Origin: Podocnemis expansa
Taxonomy: Eukaryota; Chordata; Testudines; Podocnemididae
Direction of reading: 5' to 3'
NCBI GenBank assembly: GCA_007922195.1
Contig: ML682028.1
Coordinates: 17,914,148 to 17,978,147 of the forward strand
Length of the DNA stretch: 64,000 bases
In this document: positions 58,060 through 64,000 of the stretch, one piece after another
Layout of the letters: the number at the start of each line of letters is the position of its first letter
Position numbering within the stretch: the first letter of the stretch is position 1
Translations under genes and position numbers: made by a program
The notes under the pieces: generated by a model
Told to the model about the DNA's origin: nothing
The model's database searches: none
What the model saw: only the letters and a program-made list of their open reading frames with translations

Positions 58060-60830
58060 CCCCCAGGCACTGAGAGGTGCCAGCCAGCCCTGCCACAGGC
58101 TGATAGGGCTGGCGCCTCCAAGAGCTGCGCTACGTGGGCCTAGGTTGCCAGGAGCCCGGACCCTGCAGAGATAAGGGTGTCCAGGCTTGTCTGCTGCCCG
58201 CAGGGAGAGGACGATGCGGAGCTGGGGGGCGACGACTTCTCAGGGCACTGGCACACCACCTACTAGACAAATGCAAGACAACACTATGGCCCCTCATCAC
58301 CTTCCCCGCACTGCACGGCAGCTGTGGGACAAGCCAGGGCCGCTGGCTGCCACACAGAACATATCCAAAGGGGCCTGGAGAATCCCAAGAGGCCAGAATA
58401 GGGCTGCAGACGCTCCCCTCCAGCGTACTGCTCTCAAGCCAGCAGTAACCAAGCCACTCACACTCCACACTTTGCCGTCAGCACACATCCCCCACCAGCA
58501 CCCACACTGCCCTGGCATTCACAGAACAATACGCCAGCACTTTGGGGGCCCTGGGGAAATGAGTTAGGTGGTCTCAGCTCAGTCCTTCAAAGGACAGAGT
58601 ACTGCCAGGGCTAATGAGAAGGAAAAAAGGGGAGACAATTGTACCAGGGCCCCAGGCTCATGGGAGTGCCTCCTAAAACATCTCTAATCTCTGTATAAAT
58701 AACATGAAACAGGAAGAGGCCCAATTTCTGTCACCAGGTCTCGGTTCTGATCACTAACCCAATCACCACAGACAGACAGCTAAGCAGTCACAAACCAAAT
58801 GGCTGAAGCCTGTTCACCTCCCAAAGCCTTCCTTGTGCTGCTAAATTTTGATCTCCACACTGCCCACCTCAAAAGCACCTGGTGTTGGGAAGAGGTAGCA
58901 AGAAGTGCAGCAGGCTGGGTTGCCCCATGCACAGTGATGTGGGGGCAGCCTGTAGAGCTGGTGTTACAGTCAGGCTCCTGCCTTACCAATCCAGTGGCTT
59001 CCACGTACTGGGGCTGAGTGACTGACAGCCTTGGATGGTCTGGCACAGGCAGCACCAGAGCACGTTGAATGTCACACACAACATATCTAAAGGGGGCTAA
59101 AGAATCCCAGGCGGCAGGACTTTTGCTATTCAGCAGCCGCACCAATGGAGGGCTCTCCTTTCCAGTCACTCTGCCTACCAAGTCCTTTTTCCCATCCCAC
59201 ACGAAATGAGCTGCCACTCAGCATCAGCCCAGCGTGATCCTTCAGCAGAAGCAGCTGTTTGCTGCTGGCCAGAGGCAAGGATAATGATGCAACTCAGCTT
59301 GGGATCAGGGGACCAGGAAGCAGTTTCATCTTTGACTATCCCCAAGGGGGCCCTTAGCCTGGAGCCACCCTCCCCTTTAATAGCTCTCAAATCCCCGTCA
59401 GTGGGATTACTGCAGAGGACTCAGGCACTGTGTGCCTCTGATCCATCCTCACCGATTCCAGAGAAATGAATGCCAGGGGGAAGGGCAACGGAATGAATCC
59501 CCTGGCCAAACCTCACCCACATTTGGAAATCTGAAGCACTACAAGCTCTGATCTACACTTATGTCACCTACTGTGGCCTGGACTGCCACCCTTCTGCCTC
59601 AGATCACAAGTGAGATGAGTATGGTGGATTCTCAGCCAAGGCCCAAGGGAAGATTTGTTCAGCATCAGCAAACCACTGCACTGTTGTTTCTGACAGCTGT
59701 GTCTGGGATAACCAGGATCCTACAGGACAGGATGGGGCGGAGGGGTGTGACAAGTGGATACTGTGTTCTTGCCAAGACACTAACGTCAAATGTGACGTTG
59801 CTCAGATATTCCAATATCTCAGCAATAGGTCTCATGTGAAGTAAGCTATGCTAGACAAACTTCAAACCCTTCATAATCCTCAGGAGCCCCTTGCCCCGTT
59901 CAGCATCCTTTCTTCAAACCCCTTAGCATCCACTGACTTTTTTTTCTTCCTTCACCCTGCCCCAGGGTTTTGCTGCCCTCACCTCAGCTACATTGAGCCT
60001 GCTGCCCCTAGTGTCCCACACAATCCTTAGCGCTAGTTGTGCCAGCCCTCTCCTTCCCCCAACTCCCTCTTTTTTCCTTTTTTAATTTTTATTGCAGGGG
60101 GTTTCTTCTTCCTAAGAATACAGAGGAACAAATGCCCTTATCAGCAATTCTCACAAGGTATAAAGAGATGCTTTTATCTCACTGCCTTTACTCAACTAGT
60201 GCAAGCCAATGCCTGTTAATTTTTTAATTTTCCTGGTGAATGCATTGGTGGCTTCGTCAGCATATATTATATATGCACACATACAGGGACGCACAGAGTA
60301 TGTCTATATGTTCATCATAAGCAGAGCTGAGCTGATAGTGACACCCACAGATAAGGCAGCTAAACCCTTGCCATAACAAGGCCCTGTTTCCAGTTATTCA
60401 GAACTACAAAGCAAACTTTAACCATGCAGATGAAATTTCCCATGCAGGGTGGAAGCTGCAGACTGGATTTAAAAAAGGGTTTCAGCTGAAACAGTTCTGT
60501 CATGTCGGAGAATGAGATGAGGGGAAAATACATTACTAGAAAAATCCTCACAGCTCTTTCACAGAAGGCTCTAGCACCCCAGTGCTTAAGAGCAAGAACC
60601 TGAAATCTGTCCTTTACTCTTCCTCTGAAAATCCACCCAAACTGGGGTGAATTATGACTGGATGGAAACTGCCATTGCCCATGCTCATTAAAGGCTCGTT
60701 ATCGTCTGGCAGCTCAATTCTCTGAAGATGTGATCAGCACTGCACATGCTCCATCCCAGCCCTGCAGAAGCTGAGCAGCCCCTTTTCCTGCAGCTGACTC
60801 CCTGCACTGCTGGGGCCATGATCCAAAGCC
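58060..60830. other. Flanking non-coding sequence with a diverged repeated block
   Basis: No exon was recognised on either strand. A 43-bp block at 58351-58393 recurs at 59073-59115 with 36 of 43 bases the same. A strong polypyrimidine tract plus CAG lies at about 60065-60097 on the plus strand, but no coding exon follows it. Confidence 0.5.
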
Positions 60831-60839
60831 ACAGCCATG

Positions 60840-60960
60840 TTAGTCTAGTAAAGCAAAAAAAGCAAGGAGTCTTGTGGCACTTAAAGACAAATAAATAAAT
60901 AATAATAAACCAATAAATAAATCTATTAGTCTTTAAGTGCCACAAGACTCCTTGCTTTTT
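60840..60960. repeat. Head-to-head copies of the 'gtctttaagtgccac' family forming a perfect inverted repeat
   Basis: The left arm 60857-60888 and right arm 60929-60960 are perfect 32-bp reverse complements. They are separated by a 40-bp AT-rich spacer with ATAA repeats. Just left of the first arm, 'gccatgttagtctagtaaag' is the family's outer end. Two copies of the family tail thus face each other. Confidence 0.85.
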
Positions 60961-63900
60961 GGGGGGCCATGATGTTGCGCAGCACCAGAACTAACAGCAA
61001 TGTGACTTTCTTGTGCTCAAAGGGTCCCCCTGCTGGCTCCCAGGCAGTGTAGAGGAAAAAGGAAGGAGCAACTTGGCTCAAATGCAAATAGCTGAAAAAA
61101 GAGCAAAGACAGGGACAAGCTGAGGGGGGAGAGTCAAGAAACAGCAGGGACAGGACAGGAATGGTCTGTCAGCACTAGAATATACTTCCCTCCAGACCTC
61201 AGAATAGAATCCTGGATTTTTTAAGTCCCAAAATTTCTCTAGTCTAGTGATTGAGTGACCAAGAGGATAACAGCCTACTTCCACTACTGGTTGCTCAAGT
61301 GGTAGAAATCTATGCTATGAATCTAAAGGTCCCAACCCAGCTAATGACCCAAGTTTGGGGTCAGTGTGGTTCCACACAAAAGTACTCCTGATTCAGGAGG
61401 GTGGGGGTGTTAAACACAGGAAATCGCTAAAAAACTACTTTAGAAGAATATTATGGTTGCAAAGTCAGGCCCTCAAAAATGAGAAAATGTCAGGGTGTGT
61501 GCGCAACCTTAATTTGGTCCCCTGTTCATATGAATCATGAAGACAGACTTCAATCCCAAAATCACCTATTTGTTTCAACAGACCTCCTGGCTCTTTCAGT
61601 GCAGCGGTGGACCTCCTCTGAGGATGAATCAGGGTACTACAAGAAAAGAACGAACAGCCTTGTAGGGGCTGAATGCAGCCCTGAAGAACCCCTGCCTCTG
61701 CCACAGAGTTTCCATGTAATGCTAGGCAAGTCACTATGGTGATAAGTGCTACAGAAAAGTCTATGAGGAAATTAATCCCTCTGTATTTCATTTAGGGCAA
61801 GGTTTGGAGGTGGGCAGAAAGTAAGGCCTGAGATCACATGCTGAATGATGAGGATGAAAAAAATAATAAACACCTACCCAGTCCACAGGCACAGGATGAG
61901 GCAGCAGTCCCATGCGATCATGTAATTAAAGACTGGCATAAAGCACACTCCCTAGCTATACCCAGCATGAGTTACACTGGGGCGTTTTCCAGCCTGAGAC
62001 ACATCAGGGTGGGGCATGAGGCTGCAGTGAACAAGTAGCAGAAACCAGTGACAGCAGGCTCTGGCGCCGATCAGCATGCATCTCCGTGTCTTTGCAAAGT
62101 CAGCCACCAACTTGCAGGGAAACAGGGCCCTGGGCTTTTGGGTGAGTAGCACTCTGAGCGCTCAAAGGGGGCAGCCTCAGGATTCAGAATGTCCTCTCCG
62201 CAAGTACCCACAGCTGCTGTGGTACCCTGCAGCAGCGGAGAGGCAGGCCCCTGCTTCAAGGACTACAAAGAAGGATTCTCATTGAGACTGCTGGATGCAG
62301 GCAGAGCCTGCAATTTTCTCTGGCCCTCAGACTGACTAGCACAGCTACAGTCACCACACAGCACCTTCCCTGGTCCTGGCCTGGTGTGCTTGTTCCCACT
62401 GTAAAAGTGTCCTGACACACAGAGTGGGTAGTTGCAGGTTTAGCTCTATCCCCCTGCTGGTACGCTCTTCCCCACAAGGAAAAGGAGCATCTCTGCCATT
62501 CAGCAGCTCAGAGGTGAGGCCTGGATTCCCCTGGGCTGCGGCCTTCCTTGGAAGTAGCCAGCACATCTGCAGACAGCCAGAAGTTCCTTCTCCTACCATG
62601 GCAAGTCCCTCACTGCACACGGGACCTCACTAGTCTGGAGAGAGAATCTTGGGGGCACTGCCCATTATTAAACCTCTACCCACTCTATGGTTCCCCACCC
62701 GGCATGGAGCCTGCTGGCACCAGGAGCCTTGGTGCAGTCTGCACACCCCTCCACATGACAATCAATCACAGCTCAACTAGCTGCCAAGGTCTTAATTGTC
62801 CTCACAGCTAGGCCATTTCAGCTAGAACTGCCCAGGAGGCTGCACACAGAGCCCAGGCAAGGATGCAGTGTGGAAGAGCCTACCCCCCAAATGGCTTGCA
62901 ACAGAGATGTCTCATGGACAGGTCTCTCAAGGTAGTTGATAAGGAGTCTTTCCCCAGAGGCCACAGATTCAAAGCTAGGTCACCAACAACCAAATATCAT
63001 GATATGAGATGGTACACACTTCTGGGCAGGTGTCTTCATGTGCTACAGGGCTCAAACTGCCCTCTTGCCTCCTGTCAGGGCAGGGCTGTGAAATACTGGC
63101 TGGGATGGGATCCATCCATTTCTGAGGTCTCCCTTGTCCTTCACCCTGCACCACAAATGTCCCCTGCACTCACCAGAGATCTGAGGAAGGGACAGGAGAT
63201 CCCCACATCCCAGGATCTGGAGTGGAATGTGAGTGCCCTGGGACAGAGGGCTGCAGATGAAATGTGGCAGGCGTATAATGAGCCATTAGTCAATGTTACC
63301 TTTGCCGGACAGGGTAATAAATGCAGGGATGCCTCTTCCAGCTCCCATCTCACCCTACTTGGCTGCAAACAGCTTGCCAGTGGTGTGGGCCAGCCAGAGC
63401 AACTTGCCCTGGAAGCACTAGGGGGCCTCCAGGAGGGGTAGCAGGAGCTCCACAGCAGTGCGAGTGAAAGAATGATGCAGCTCCTTTGATTAGGGCTGAA
63501 TCCTAGCCCTCTCTGCTTGGAGCTGCCACTCTATATTGGCATGCAGGGCTGGGCTACGAATCAAGGCAGACAAGCTTTACCTGGGAGTTATTCAGGGATT
63601 CTGCTTCCAGCCAGAATGAAAGTGAGCAGCGGCAGTGGCACCCACAACAGACACTGTCAGGTGGGCTCAGCCCAAGATGGGTGAAGTTTCAGGGATCGGT
63701 GGGTCTGGGAAAAACCATGCCCATGCCTAGTCCACCCCACTAATATCACTGGCTGCCATCATACTGAGTAAAAGGCTGAGTCCACAGGGTCCGATTCAGT
63801 CCTTTCTCATGCAATGCAGTCCAGAGAGCACTGAACCAGTGCTAGACCCTGCAGTTTGCCTATCACAACAATCTCAGAGTACCCCTGTATGGCTGGGCCT

Positions 63901-64000
63901 GGAGACAGTCAGGGAATGGAAGGGACTTGCCCTAGGCCTAACCAGCTTGACAAGTCAGTAGCAGAGCCGAGAACGAGACCCAGATTGACCAACCCCTGAG
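60961..64000. other. Non-coding sequence with MIR remnants
   Basis: No exon was recognised. The 192-residue plus-strand frame at 62863-63441 has no recognisable domain and no sign of splice-defined coding. A probable MIR remnant lies at 61675-61760 ('cctctgccacagagtttcc', 'ctaggcaagtcactatgg'). Confidence 0.5.
63900..64000 (-). repeat. MIR/CORE-like SINE fragment, cut by window end
   Basis: Reverse MIR blocks 'ggaagggacttgccctagg', 'gacaagtcagtagcagagcc' and 'gagaacgagacccagattg' occur in order. The copy probably continues past the window edge. Confidence 0.65.

Noticed and set aside
60065..60097. Strong splice-acceptor-like tract on the plus strand
   Set aside because: A long pyrimidine run with TTGCAG is present, but the following sequence gives only about 40 residues before a stop, with no family resemblance or matching donor.
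62863..63441. Plus-strand frame of 192 residues
   Set aside because: No recognised family, no coding-like neighbours, and the composition matches surrounding non-coding sequence.

Overview
This 64 kb window is vertebrate nuclear DNA. It has no bacterial-type operons, no rRNA or tRNA genes and no CRISPR array. The repeats point to a sauropsid, most likely a turtle: CR1 LINE copies with typical reptile sequence, many old MIR/CORE-type SINE fragments, short hAT-type elements with 8-bp target duplications, and two related solo LTRs. Family names come from memory of repeat consensus sequences; no database was searched. The open reading frames scattered through the window look like chance products of fairly GC-rich non-coding DNA, and none was recognised as a host protein.

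The only strong sign of a host gene is a CpG island at about 57.1-58.05 kb with GC boxes, an E-box and an AP-1 site. On the minus strand inside it lies a possible first coding exon: 13 codons from an ATG at 57332, followed directly by a good splice donor. If that is correct, everything from 57292 down to 1 would lie in the first intron, or first few introns, of a minus-strand gene I cannot name, and 58-64 kb would be upstream flank. The 13-residue peptide is too short to identify the gene.

Layout. 1-6.2 kb: unique sequence with MIR pieces. 6.24-6.87 kb: a solo LTR with a perfect 5-bp target duplication. 6.9-23.9 kb: mostly unique, with an (AC)20 microsatellite and several AT-rich, TAAT-rich islands that may be conserved regulatory elements. 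24.0-24.56 kb: a hAT-type element with a perfect 8-bp duplication. 25.8 kb: a small inverted-repeat element. 28.4 kb: a perfect CArg-type (SRF) site in an AT-rich island. 29.8 kb: a CR1 tail. 30.55-31.1 kb: the longest AT-rich unique island. 33.5-36.4 kb: a CR1 LINE with an internal deletion, carrying a second LTR of the same family as the first and a fragment of another repeat, so three layers of insertion can be read. 41.4-41.8 kb: a MIR beside a CR1 tail. 43.3, 49.3-50.0 and 51.7 kb: three more hAT-type elements, the second a 675-bp near-palindrome. 47-61 kb: several copies of a short repeat family containing a hairpin that resembles part of a hammerhead ribozyme core, one arranged as a perfect 32-bp inverted repeat.

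I found no system I would call new with confidence. The observations most worth checking are the nested insertions, the foldback hAT element, the ribozyme-like hairpin, the sense-oriented LTRs in the putative intron, and the candidate exon.
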